Made by a program: the position numbers and the translations under genes. Under the pieces are notes generated by a model. The model saw only the letters and a list, made by a program, of their open reading frames with translations. It was not told where the DNA came from and ran no database searches. A stretch of DNA of 6,307 nucleotides, from positions 1-6,307 of the forward strand of contig JAJUIM010000118.1 of the NCBI GenBank assembly GCA_029267645.1. Direction: 5' to 3'. Shown in pieces: positions 1 through 6,307 of the stretch (the stretch's first letter is position 1; every line of letters starts with the position of its first letter). The DNA is from Microbacterium sp. (GTDB taxonomy: Bacteria; Actinomycetota; Actinomycetes; Actinomycetales; Microbacteriaceae).

Positions 1-1440
1 CGCGTCGGTCGCGATCGAGAAGCCGAGGCCCGACTCCTCGTCGACGCGGATCATGCCGGCGTCGTCGGGGAACGACAGCGCCGTGTTGCCGAGCACGTAG
101 TAGTCGTACTGGTTCGTGATCCAGCTCGTGTCGGCGAGGTTGGGGCTCTTCACGAGCGCCTCGAACTCCGAGGCGACCTCGGCGGGCTTCGTCACGCGCG
201 GCAGCAGGCGGGCGCTGTCGGCCTGCAGGGCGTCGATCCAGGTGGGGTAGGCGACCGGGCGGTCGTAGACGGGGCCGTCGACCGCGACGGTCGAGGGGTC
301 CACGTCGACGATCGTCTCGCCGTCCCACGTGATGACGAGGCGGCCGTCGCCCGTGACCTCGCCGAGCACGCTCGTCTCGACGTCCCACTTGTTCACGACG
401 GCCATGAAGGCGTCGAGCTTCTCGGGGCGCACGATGGCCATCATGCGCTCCTGCGACTCGCTCATGAGGATCTCTTCGGGCGTGAGCGAGGGGTCGCGCA
501 GCAGGACGTTCGTGAGCTCGACGTTCATGCCGGATCCGCCGTTCGCGGCGAGCTCGCTCGTCGCGCAGGAGATGCCGGCGGCGCCGAGGTCCTGGATCGC
601 CTCGACGAGCTCGCCCGAGTAGAGCTCGAGGCAGCACTCGATGAGCACCTTCTCGGCGAAGGGGTCGCCCACCTGCACGGCGGGGCGCTTGGTCGGGCCG
701 CCGTCGCTGAACGAGTCGGAGGCGAGGATCGACGCGCCGCCGATGCCGTCGCCGCCCGTGCGCGCGCCGAAGAGGACGACCTTGTTGCCCGCGCCCGTCG
801 CGTTCGCGAGGCGGATGTCCTCGTGGCGCATGACGCCGACCGCGAGCGCGTTCACGAGGGGGTTGGCCTGGTAGACCGAGTCGAAGACCGTCTCGCCGCC
901 GATGTTCGGCAGGCCGAGGCAGTTGCCGTAGGAGGAGATGCCCGAGACGACGCCGTGCACGACGCGGGCCGTGTCGGGGTCGTCGATCGCGCCGAAGCGC
1001 AGCTGGTCCATGACCGCGACGGGGCGAGCGCCCATCGAGATGATGTCGCGGACGATGCCGCCGACGCCCGTCGCCGCGCCCTGGAACGGCTCGATGTACG
1101 ACGGGTGGTTGTGGCTCTCGACCTTGAACGTGACGGCCCAGCCCTCGCCCACGTCGACGACGCCGGCGTTCTGGCCCATGCCGACCATGAGCCGTTCCTT
1201 CATCTCGTCGGTGACCTTCTCGCCGAAGCGGCGCAGGTACTTCTTGCTCGACTTGTACGAGCAGTGCTCCGACCACATGACCGAGTACATGGCGAGCTCG
1301 CCCGAGGTGGGGCGGCGCCCGAGGATCTCGCGGATCTGCGCGTACTCCTCGTCCTTCAGCCCGAGAGCCGCATACGGCTGCTCGCGCTCGGGAGTGGCGG
1401 CGGCGTGCTCGACGGTGTCGGCGACGTGTTCGGTGGTCAC
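1..1440 (-). CDS. purL: Phosphoribosylformylglycinamidine synthase subunit PurL (C-terminus beyond the window)
   Basis: PurL is the synthetase subunit that, with PurQ and PurS, converts FGAR, glutamine and ATP to FGAM in de novo purine synthesis in the cytoplasm. I translated 480 codons with no stop; the frame runs off the low-coordinate edge. Hallmarks of small-type PurL are visible: [11 protein letters not shown] near residues 55-65 (active-site His about 59), [10 protein letters not shown] at 105-114, a Gly-rich [10 protein letters not shown] at 120-129, [12 protein letters not shown] at 225-236, VQVGDPF at 255-261 and QDLGAAGIS at 283-291. The family is usually about 740-780 residues, so roughly 270-300 residues, including most of the second AIRS-like half, are missing. 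The GTG start at 1440 is chosen because GGAG sits 7 bases upstream and the N-terminus leads directly into the conserved core. No purQ or purS lies immediately upstream, where a two-component operon ends instead. The identification is secure. Confidence 0.97.
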   Translation of the reverse strand, partial: MTTEHVADTVEHAAATPEREQPYAALGLKDEEYAQIREILGRRPTSGELAMYSVMWSEHCSYKSSKKYLRRFGEKVTDEMKERLMVGMGQNAGVVDVGEGWAVTFKVESHNHPSYIEPFQGAATGVGGIVRDIISMGARPVAVMDQLRFGAIDDPDTARVVHGVVSGISSYGNCLGLPNIGGETVFDSVYQANPLVNALAVGVMRHEDIRLANATGAGNKVVLFGARTGGDGIGGASILASDSFSDGGPTKRPAVQVGDPFAEKVLIECCLELYSGELVEAIQDLGAAGISCATSELAANGGSGMNVELTNVLLRDPSLTPEEILMSESQERMMAIVRPEKLDAFMAVVNKWDVETSVLGEVTGDGRLVITWDGETIVDVDPSTVAVDGPVYDRPVAYPTWIDALQADSARLLPRVTKPAEVASEFEALVKSPNLADTSWITNQYDYYVLGNTALSFPDDAGMIRVDEESGLGFSIATDA

Positions 1441-1447
1441 GCGGGTG

Positions 1448-1451
1448 CTCC
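1448..1451 (-). promoter_or_regulatory. Ribosome binding site of purL
   Basis: GGAG on the minus strand, 7 bases before the GTG at 1440. It decides the GTG start, since no ATG is available at the right place before the conserved PurL N-terminus. Confidence 0.7.
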
Positions 1452-1478
1452 AGGAGTCAGGCGGGGCGGGATGGGATC

Positions 1479-1484
1479 AGTCTA
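1479..1484 (-). promoter_or_regulatory. Candidate -10 box of a purL promoter
   Basis: TAGACT on the minus strand fits the actinobacterial TANNNT -10 pattern and is an AT-rich island in otherwise GC-rich DNA. It lies 38 bases before the purL start, giving an inferred leader of about 30 bases. The sequence 17 bases further upstream (GATCAC) is a poor -35, so the call rests mainly on the -10 and on the 94-base gap after the response-regulator gene. No strong hairpin with a T-run separates the two genes, so read-through into purL is also possible. Confidence 0.35.
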
Positions 1485-1534
1485 GTTGGCCCCGAGGGCG
1501 AGTGATCCGGGAGCGGCCGCGGCACGGCGACCCC

Positions 1535-2161
1535 TCAGATCCACCCCTTGTCGCGGGCGATCTGGGCGGCCTGCGCGCGGTTGTCGGCGCCGAGCTTGCC
1601 GATCGCCGACGAGAGGTGGTTGCGCACGGTGCCGGGCGAGAGGAAGACCTCGCCCGCGATCTGCGCGATCGGCCGGCCGTCGGCCGAGAGGCGCAGGATC
1701 TGCCGCTCGCGCTCCGTGAGCGGGCTCGCGCCCTCGAACAGCGACGCCTCCGCGAGCGCGGGGTCGACGACGCGCAGGCCCGCGTGCACGCGGCGCACGG
1801 CGTCGGCGAGCTGGTCGGCCGGGGCGTCCTTCACGATGAAGCCCGAGGCGCCCGCGGCGAGCGCGGCGTGCAGGTAGCCGGGGCGCGCGAAGGTCGTGAC
1901 GATGAGCACGCGCGTCTCGGGACTCGCGCGGCGCACGGCGGTCGTCGCCTCGATGCCGTCTGCGCCCGGCAGCTGGATGTCCATGAGGCACACGTCGGGC
2001 CGCAGGCGGGCGGCCTCCGACGCGGCCTGTTCGGCGTCACCCGCGTCGCCCGCGACCTCGAGGTCGGGCTCGAGGTCGAGCAGGGCGCCCATCGCGCCGC
2101 GGATGAGCGCCTGGTCGTCGACGAGCAGGAGCCGGATCGGCGTCTCTGCGGCGGTCACCAT
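1535..2161 (-). CDS. NarL/DesR-type response regulator
   Basis: A 208-residue DNA-binding response regulator, the normal size for the NarL/FixJ family. The N-terminal receiver domain (about 9-125) has the acidic pair D15-D16, phosphoacceptor D61 in LMDIQLPGADG, T89 and K111 (FIVKDAPA), so all phosphorylation residues are present. The C-terminal LuxR-type helix-turn-helix begins at LTERERQIL (148-156) and has the recognition helix around SPGTVRNHLSSAIGKL. The ATG at 2161 is chosen because it overlaps the kinase stop by 7 bases (ATGGTGA) and has GAGGG 4 bases upstream; the frame is open further upstream, but that is a shadow of the kinase gene. It is presumably phosphorylated by the adjacent DesK-like kinase and regulates the transporter operon. 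The binding site is unknown; the repeats at 5034-5065 are the best candidate. Confidence 0.95.
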   Translation of the reverse strand: MVTAAETPIRLLLVDDQALIRGAMGALLDLEPDLEVAGDAGDAEQAASEAARLRPDVCLMDIQLPGADGIEATTAVRRASPETRVLIVTTFARPGYLHAALAAGASGFIVKDAPADQLADAVRRVHAGLRVVDPALAEASLFEGASPLTERERQILRLSADGRPIAQIAGEVFLSPGTVRNHLSSAIGKLGADNRAQAAQIARDKGWI

Positions 2162-3267
2162 GTCACCCTCACCCTCGTCCCGGCGGACTCGCGCGCCTCG
2201 ACGCGGAGCGTCGCCCCCGCTGCGGACGCCCGCTCCGCCATGCCGCGCATGCCGTTGCCGGGCCGGCCGCGGATCCCCGCCCCGTCGTCCTCGATGACGA
2301 CCGTGCCCGGCTCGAGCACGATCCGCACGCGCGAGGCGCACGCGTGCCGCAGCACGTTGGTCGTCGCCTCGCGGAGGATCCACCCGGCCGGCAGCGACTG
2401 CGCGGGCGACAGCGCCTCGGGGCGACCCGCCACCTCGACCGCGATGCCCGCGGAGTCGAGCGCGGCCGCGCTCGCGGTCAGCTGCGTCGCGAGGCCGTTT
2501 GAGCGCAGCCCCGTGACGGTCGCGCGGATCCCGCCGATCGCCTCGGACGTGAGGCGCACGATCTCGTCGAGCTCGGCCCGCGCGCGGGCAGGATCCGCCT
2601 CGACGAGCCGGCCCGCGAGCTCGGCCTTCAGCTTCACGACCGTGAGGGAGTGGCCGAGCAGATCGTGCACGTCGCGCGCGACGGCCTCGCGCTCCTCACT
2701 CGTCGCGAGCTCGACGCGCAGGTCGTCGGTCGCGACCGACCGGTCGATGAGCCAGGTGGTGATCGTGTTGACGGCCGCGAGCATGACGATGACCCCGAGC
2801 AGCGGCCACGGCGTCGGGGCGTCGAGCGCGCTCGAGACGCCCACGTACGCCATGACCAGCGCGATGCCCGCGATGTTGGCGATCCACTGTGTCGTGCTGC
2901 CGAGCCCGTACGAGGCGTAGGCCATGAGGAACGGGAGGAAGCTCGTCGCCTCCCACCCGATCGCGGGGACGGTCAGCGCGGCGCAGGCCGCAGCGAGCGC
3001 GAAGCACGCCCAGACGGCGGGCGTCGGACGGCGCCAGCCCGCGCGCATGCCGATGACGAACCCCACGACGTACGTGCCCGCGAAGCCCGCAATCGCGACC
3101 CACGCGAGTCCGCGCGCGGGCACGGGCGCCGCCGAGGCCGCGACCGCCTGCACGGGGAAGAGGAGGAAGACCATCCAGACGATCGCCATGAGCCAGCCGT
3201 AGCGCTGCCACGGGTCGCCGGAAGACGGGGCCGGCGCGGCCCGACCCTTCCCCTCCGTCCCGGTCAT
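2155..3267 (-). CDS. DesK-like membrane sensor histidine kinase
   Basis: A 370-residue kinase that should autophosphorylate and pass phosphate to the overlapping response regulator. After a short polar N-terminus, hydrophobic segments near 25-48, 53-74, 83-103, about 108-142 and 153-173 form a multi-pass membrane sensor with no sizeable extracellular domain. The HisKA_3 dimerisation domain starts near 185 and carries phosphoacceptor H201 in ARDVHDLLGHSL. The HATPase part has an N-box with N304 (REATTNVLRHA), a G1 box EDDGAGI at 326-332 and a second Gly-rich motif GNGMRGMAERA at 338-348. The ATG at 3267 is 9 bases after the permease stop; its upstream AGAG is a weak ribosome site, so translation is probably coupled to the permease. 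The lack of a periplasmic sensor domain suggests sensing in the membrane or through the transporter (inference). The family call is firm; the signal is unknown. Confidence 0.95.
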   Translation of the reverse strand: MTGTEGKGRAAPAPSSGDPWQRYGWLMAIVWMVFLLFPVQAVAASAAPVPARGLAWVAIAGFAGTYVVGFVIGMRAGWRRPTPAVWACFALAAACAALTVPAIGWEATSFLPFLMAYASYGLGSTTQWIANIAGIALVMAYVGVSSALDAPTPWPLLGVIVMLAAVNTITTWLIDRSVATDDLRVELATSEEREAVARDVHDLLGHSLTVVKLKAELAGRLVEADPARARAELDEIVRLTSEAIGGIRATVTGLRSNGLATQLTASAAALDSAGIAVEVAGRPEALSPAQSLPAGWILREATTNVLRHACASRVRIVLEPGTVVIEDDGAGIRGRPGNGMRGMAERASAAGATLRVEARESAGTRVRVTW

Positions 3268-3276
3268 GCGATGACT

Positions 3277-4068
3277 CTATCGACGGCGCCGGGAGCGCAG
3301 GATCCCGATCCGCACGAGCACGACGAACACGGCCGTCCACGCCGCGACGCTGAGCGCGACGGCCCAGAGGGGATCCGACCCGCCGCCCATGAGCGAGCCC
3401 TCCATGACGGGCCAGCGCACGAGCGCGACGTAGCCGTAGAGGGGCGTGAAGCGGGCGAAGTCGAGCATGCCGCCCGTGAGCGGCATGAACACGTTGCCGA
3501 GGAAGCCGAAGAACGTGATCGTGATCGACGCGAGCGCGGCGGCCGAGTCGGAGTTGAACGACAGACCCACGCCCAGTCCGTAGAGGCCGTAGACGAGCCC
3601 GCCGAGCAGGATGATCGCGGCGCACGCCGCCCAGCGCCAGAGGCTGTCGGCCTCCGCGATCGTCAGGGCGCCCGCGGCGAACACGGCGGCGACCGAGAGC
3701 GCCGAGAAGCACAGCGCCGTGACGAGCTTCACGAGCGCGTACCCCGTCATCGACAGCGGCGTCATCGCGAGCTGCCGGCCCCATCCCTGGCCGACTTCCG
3801 AGGCGGCGAGCGAGCACAGCGAGGTCATCGCGGTCGCCGCGCCGAACGCCCCCATCGAGACCATGATCGTGAACGCCGTGTTGGCGTGGCCCGCGCTCTG
3901 CTCGCCGAACCCCATCGACGCCCCGAACAGCAGGTACATGGCGACGGGCATGAGCAGCGTGAAGACCAGCGTGTAGGGATTGCGCAGCTGCCGCAGGATC
4001 TCGACGCGCAGGAACTCGCCCGAGAACAGGACGGACCCGGCGCGGGCGGGCGCGGCGGTGGCGGTCAT
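3277..4068 (-). CDS. ABC-2 type transporter permease
   Basis: A 263-residue membrane protein that pairs with the upstream ATPase to form an ABC exporter. About six hydrophobic segments are visible, near residues 32-50, 65-88, 110-135, 146-168, 174-196 and 235-257, matching the ABC-2 (DrrB/NatB-like) topology. An amphipathic N-terminal stretch (VEILRQLRNPYTL, 22-34) resembles the cytoplasmic coupling helix of this family. The motif GNVFMPLTGGM (191-201) before the last helix is also typical. The protein ends in a basic tail, RSRRRR, expected on the cytoplasmic side. The ATG at 4068 follows the ATPase stop by 3 bases and has a strong GGAGGA site. The substrate cannot be told; ABC-2 exporters near DesK/DesR pairs are usually annotated as drug, lipid or peptide exporters, but none of these is shown here. 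Confidence 0.93.
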   Translation of the reverse strand: MTATAAPARAGSVLFSGEFLRVEILRQLRNPYTLVFTLLMPVAMYLLFGASMGFGEQSAGHANTAFTIMVSMGAFGAATAMTSLCSLAASEVGQGWGRQLAMTPLSMTGYALVKLVTALCFSALSVAAVFAAGALTIAEADSLWRWAACAAIILLGGLVYGLYGLGVGLSFNSDSAAALASITITFFGFLGNVFMPLTGGMLDFARFTPLYGYVALVRWPVMEGSLMGGGSDPLWAVALSVAAWTAVFVVLVRIGILRSRRRR

Positions 4069-4071
4069 GCG

Positions 4072-4992
4072 TCAGTCCTCCGTGAGGGTCGTGAAGGCGT
4101 CTTCGAGCGTGGGCGCGGTGACCTCGAGGTCGTGTCCGCCGCGCGAGAGCAGGAGTGCGGCCGCCTCGTCGGAGGCGCTCGTGCGCACGACGAGGCGCTC
4201 GCCCTCCTCGCGGGCGGCCGAGGTGCGCTCGTCGGCCCGCAGCTGCCGCAGGATCTCGTCGCGCCCCGTCGCGACGGCGGCCGACACGGTGCGCGCGCCG
4301 AGGGAGGCGCGCAGCTGCGCCGTCGCGCCGTCGGCCACGACCTGGCCGTGGTTCATGACCACCGTGCGCGGCGCGAACTGCTCGGCCTCCTCGAGGTAGT
4401 GCGTCGCGAAGACGATCGTGCGGCCCGCGCGGGCATCCTCGCGCATGACCTCCCAGAACCGGCGCCGTGCCGTGACGTCCATGCCCGTCGTCGGCTCGTC
4501 GAGCACGAGCACGTCGGGATCGGGCAGGATCGCGAGCGCGAACTTCACGCGCTGCTGCTCGCCGCCCGAGCACTTGCTCACGCGGCGCCGCGCGATGCGC
4601 TCGAGGTCCGCGCGCTCCATGACCTCGCCGACGCGCGCCGTGACGCGGAAGAGGCTCGCCATGACGCGGATCGTCTCCGCGACCGTGAGGTCGGCGAGGA
4701 GGCCGCCCGTCTGCAGCGCGGCCGCGAGCCTGCCCGCCGCGACGGCGCGGCGCGGCGGCCCGCCGAGCACCGAGAGCCTGCCCCCGTCGGGGTCGCTCAG
4801 CCCGAGCAGCATGTCGAGCGTCGTCGTCTTGCCGGCGCCGTTCGGCCCCAGCAACGCGACGACCTCGCCGCGCTTGACGCGCAGGTCGACGCCGCGCACG
4901 GCCTGCACGCGGCGATCGCCCGATCCGAAGTGCCTCGTGATGCCCGCGAGCTCGATCGCGGCGTCGCCCGCAGGGTGCGTGGTCTCGTCCAT
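4072..4992 (-). CDS. ABC transporter ATP-binding protein
   Basis: A 306-residue cytoplasmic ATPase that powers the ABC-2 permease encoded 3 bases downstream. All nucleotide-binding motifs are present in order: Walker A GPNGAGKTT at 49-57, Q-loop Q94 (AALQTGG), signature CSGGEQQR at 141-148, Walker B VLVLDEP at 161-167, D-loop TTGMD at 168-172 and switch H198 (FATHYLEEAE). The signature has Cys in place of the usual first Leu and Glu for Gln, but the essential SGG is intact. Residues about 210-304 form a C-terminal extension ending in PTLEDAFTTLTED, as in DrrA/CcmA-like exporter ATPases with a DUF4162-type tail. The ATG at 4992 is the first start compatible with the domain; the nearby GAGG is only 1 base away, so the ribosome site is weak or the mRNA may be leaderless. 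First gene of the ATPase-permease-kinase-regulator operon. Confidence 0.95.
   Translation of the reverse strand: MDETTHPAGDAAIELAGITRHFGSGDRRVQAVRGVDLRVKRGEVVALLGPNGAGKTTTLDMLLGLSDPDGGRLSVLGGPPRRAVAAGRLAAALQTGGLLADLTVAETIRVMASLFRVTARVGEVMERADLERIARRRVSKCSGGEQQRVKFALAILPDPDVLVLDEPTTGMDVTARRRFWEVMREDARAGRTIVFATHYLEEAEQFAPRTVVMNHGQVVADGATAQLRASLGARTVSAAVATGRDEILRQLRADERTSAAREEGERLVVRTSASDEAAALLLSRGGHDLEVTAPTLEDAFTTLTED
4076..4081 (-). promoter_or_regulatory. Strong ribosome binding site of the ABC permease
   Basis: GGAGGA on the minus strand lies 7 bases before the permease ATG and inside the last codons of the ATPase gene. It is the best Shine-Dalgarno match in the window and supports the permease start and an efficient supply of the membrane subunit from the shared transcript. 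Confidence 0.75.
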
Positions 4993-5003
4993 GCCTCGAT
5001 TCT

Positions 5004-5021
5004 CGCGGGCCGCGGCCCGCG
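5004..5021. repeat. 18-base perfect GC palindrome upstream of the ABC operon
   Basis: CGCGGGCCGCGGCCCGCG reads identically on both strands with no mismatch. In RNA it could fold as a 7-base-pair stem with a 4-base loop, ending 11 bases before the ATPase ATG. No T-run follows, so it does not look like an intrinsic terminator. It may be an operator, a leader hairpin affecting translation, or chance in very GC-rich DNA. Confidence 0.5.
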
Positions 5022-5033
5022 CGGCAGGAGGCT

Positions 5034-5065
5034 GATGTCACGGCGCGGACGTGACGGATGTCACG
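5034..5065. promoter_or_regulatory. Candidate operator: GATGTCACG repeats
   Basis: GATGTCACG occurs twice, at 5034-5042 and 5057-5065, 23 bases apart (about two helical turns). The second copy is part of a perfect inverted repeat, CGTGAC-GGAT-GTCACG, at 5050-5065. The cluster lies 42 to 73 bases upstream of the ATPase start, where an operon promoter is expected. NarL/DesR-type regulators commonly bind such short dyads and often regulate their own operon, so the response regulator at 1535-2161 is the likely partner (inference). I could not place a convincing -35/-10 pair within the spacer. Confidence 0.4.
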
Positions 5066-5068
5066 CCC

Positions 5069-6307
5069 TCACTCCACCCCCTGCCGCCCGCGCCACACGC
5101 GCGACTTCACGACCGTGCCCGCGGCGTATGCCCCCGCGGCGCAGGCGGCCGCGATCCAGGTGCCGGGCGCGACGAGGTGCGCGACGAGGCCGAGCGCGCT
5201 CGTCGCGATGCCGCGCGCGACGCGCAGGCGGGCGACGAGGTGCCGCACCAGGCGCCGCTCGCCGGCGGATCCGGGGTCCGGCGCGCGATCGACGCCGATC
5301 GCGGAGATCTGGCGGTCGATCTCGGTGAGCACCTCGACGCGGTTGGCGAAATAGCGCACGTGGTCGAGCAGGGAGGCCGACTGCGTGATGCGCGCGATGC
5401 GGCGCGGGGATCCGAGCACCGTGAGCGGATGCGAGACGGGGTCGAACGTCGCGCAGAGGTCGACGCCCGGCACCTCGGGGCGGCACAGGTCGCGCACCGA
5501 GGCGATCGCGGGCGCGAAGACGCGCGCGTAGACGATGACCGTCGCGGCGATCACGGGCACGCACAGCGCGAGCGTCACGACGGCGAAGGTGGGGGAGAGG
5601 GCGCCGAGCGCCGACGCGGCCACGTCGCCCGCGAGCGCGCGGCGGGCCGCCGCGACCGACGGATCCGCCGCCCGCGCCGCCGCGACGAGGTGCAGCAGCG
5701 CCTCGCCCGCGCCCCACAGCGCCGTGCCGAGCGCGACGAGCGCCGTGCGCGCGAGGTACAGCACGGCGGTGACGTAGACGACGATCGCGCCGACGAGCGC
5801 GGCGATGGATCCCCAGCCCACGCGCAGCGAGGCGCGGATCGGCGCGAGGAGCGCCTGCCCGCTGCCCATCGTGACGAGCGTCGTCGTCGCGGGATCGAGG
5901 TCGCGCACGGCGCTCGCCGCGATCGCGCCGCCCTGTGAGTGGCCGATCACGATCGTGCGGTCGGCCGCCACCTCGGCGACGCGCGAGGTCACGGCGTCGA
6001 TGACGCGCGTGCGCGAGACGGGATCGCTCGTCCAGCCCAGTGCGTCGCCCGCGAGCCGGCGCGCCCACGGCAGCACGAGCACGAGCAGCGTGAGGGGCAG
6101 CGCGAGCGCGAGCGCCGCGACGCCGAGCACGAGGATCCAGGCCATGGCGCGGATCGCGCGCCACAGGTAGGCGAGGAACTCGCGCGCAGGGAAGCCCGGC
6201 AGCTGCGTGAGCACCTGGCCGTTGACGAGCAGGTGCACGGCGCACAGCACGAAGATCGCGCGCAGGAACCACCACGCCGCGCGCCACCTGGTGGGCTCGT
6301 GGATCTC
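5069..6307 (-). CDS. Membrane-associated alpha/beta-hydrolase-like protein (N-terminus beyond the window)
   Basis: The frame is open from the high-coordinate edge to TGA at 5071-5069, 412 residues. A GTG at 6250 is in frame, but 19 open codons precede it, including half of a hydrophobic helix (AAWWFLRAIFV), so the real start probably lies outside the window. Numbering from the edge, hydrophobic segments are near 12-28, 53-80, 165-190, 240-262 and weakly 375-400. A serine-hydrolase nucleophile elbow, VIGHSQGG, gives S124. Probable partners are D289 (CATFDPVSHPL) and H316 (LLDHVRYFANRVEVL); a DH.xYxxN-like context is common around the catalytic His in lipase-like hydrolases. Membrane helices are inserted between nucleophile and acid, which is unusual for a soluble hydrolase. 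Substrate unknown; lipase or esterase activity is only a guess. It ends 76 bases before the ABC operon and is probably a separate unit. Confidence 0.8.
   Translation of the reverse strand, partial: EIHEPTRWRAAWWFLRAIFVLCAVHLLVNGQVLTQLPGFPAREFLAYLWRAIRAMAWILVLGVAALALALPLTLLVLVLPWARRLAGDALGWTSDPVSRTRVIDAVTSRVAEVAADRTIVIGHSQGGAIAASAVRDLDPATTTLVTMGSGQALLAPIRASLRVGWGSIAALVGAIVVYVTAVLYLARTALVALGTALWGAGEALLHLVAAARAADPSVAAARRALAGDVAASALGALSPTFAVVTLALCVPVIAATVIVYARVFAPAIASVRDLCRPEVPGVDLCATFDPVSHPLTVLGSPRRIARITQSASLLDHVRYFANRVEVLTEIDRQISAIGVDRAPDPGSAGERRLVRHLVARLRVARGIATSALGLVAHLVAPGTWIAAACAAGAYAAGTVVKSRVWRGRQGVE

Noticed and set aside
1486..1534. Intrinsic terminator after the response-regulator gene
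   Set aside because: Only very short GC stems such as GCCC-TCG-GGGC can be drawn, and no T-run follows on the minus strand.
2162..2383. N-terminal extension of the response regulator by 74 residues
   Set aside because: The extra residues are an out-of-frame copy of the kinase ATPase domain. The ATG at 2161 with GAGGG upstream and a 7-base overlap with the kinase stop gives a normal-length regulator.
938..2920. A 660-codon plus-strand open frame
   Set aside because: Antisense to purL, the regulator and part of the kinase; low-complexity Ser/Ala/Arg composition and no recognisable motif. The minus-strand genes with full catalytic motifs explain the region.
4999..5004. GAGAAT as a -10 box for a leaderless ATPase transcript
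   Set aside because: The spacing to the ATG would suit a leaderless start, which actinobacteria use, but the first base is not T and no -35 is found at the right distance.
2696..5041. A 781-codon minus-strand open frame
   Set aside because: It runs out of frame through the ATPase, permease and kinase genes and is almost entirely Arg/Gly/Ala/His; a frame shadow.
2650..5328. An 892-codon plus-strand open frame
   Set aside because: It lies antisense to the kinase, permease and ATPase genes. Its product is dominated by Arg, Ala, Asp, His and Gly with no domain motif, as expected when GC-rich genes are read on the opposite strand.
5061..6287. A 408-codon minus-strand frame overlapping the hydrolase gene
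   Set aside because: Arg/Ala-rich shadow. The alternative frame contains the nucleophile elbow, hydrophobic helices and catalytic-type motifs.

Overview
The window is very GC-rich, with codon third positions that are almost always G or C, and has GTG starts and densely packed genes. Together with protein families typical of the group (a DesK/DesR-type two-component pair fused into an ABC-2 operon, a high-GC PurL), this points to a high-GC actinobacterium. Microbacteriaceae is my best guess, but it rests on general style and not on a database match. All six genes I can support lie on the minus strand, so transcription runs from high to low coordinates. The long plus-strand reading frames are composition artefacts.

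Layout in transcription order. (1) 6307-5069: the C-terminal 412 residues of a membrane-anchored alpha/beta-hydrolase-like protein, whose start lies beyond the window. (2) 5068-4993: a 76-base spacer with two copies of GATGTCACG, one of them forming a perfect inverted repeat, and an 18-base perfect palindrome just upstream of the next start codon. (3) 4992-1535: a tight four-gene operon of ABC ATPase, ABC-2 permease, DesK-like histidine kinase and NarL/DesR-like response regulator. The gaps are 3 and 9 bases, followed by a 7-base overlap. (4) 1534-1441: a 94-base spacer with a plausible -10 box and a good ribosome binding site. (5) 1440-1: the first 480 residues of PurL (FGAM synthase large subunit), which runs off the window.

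The operon forms a self-contained unit. The kinase senses an unknown signal through its membrane domain, the regulator probably controls the operon promoter, and the ATPase and permease form an exporter of unknown substrate. The repeats upstream of the ATPase are the natural candidate operator. PurL is a housekeeping purine-biosynthesis gene with its own apparent promoter. The hydrolase has a recognisable nucleophile elbow and probable catalytic Asp and His, but its substrate cannot be told. I see no RNA gene, mobile element, CRISPR array or clear intrinsic terminator. The content is mostly ordinary, and the regulatory spacer and the membrane hydrolase deserve the closest look.
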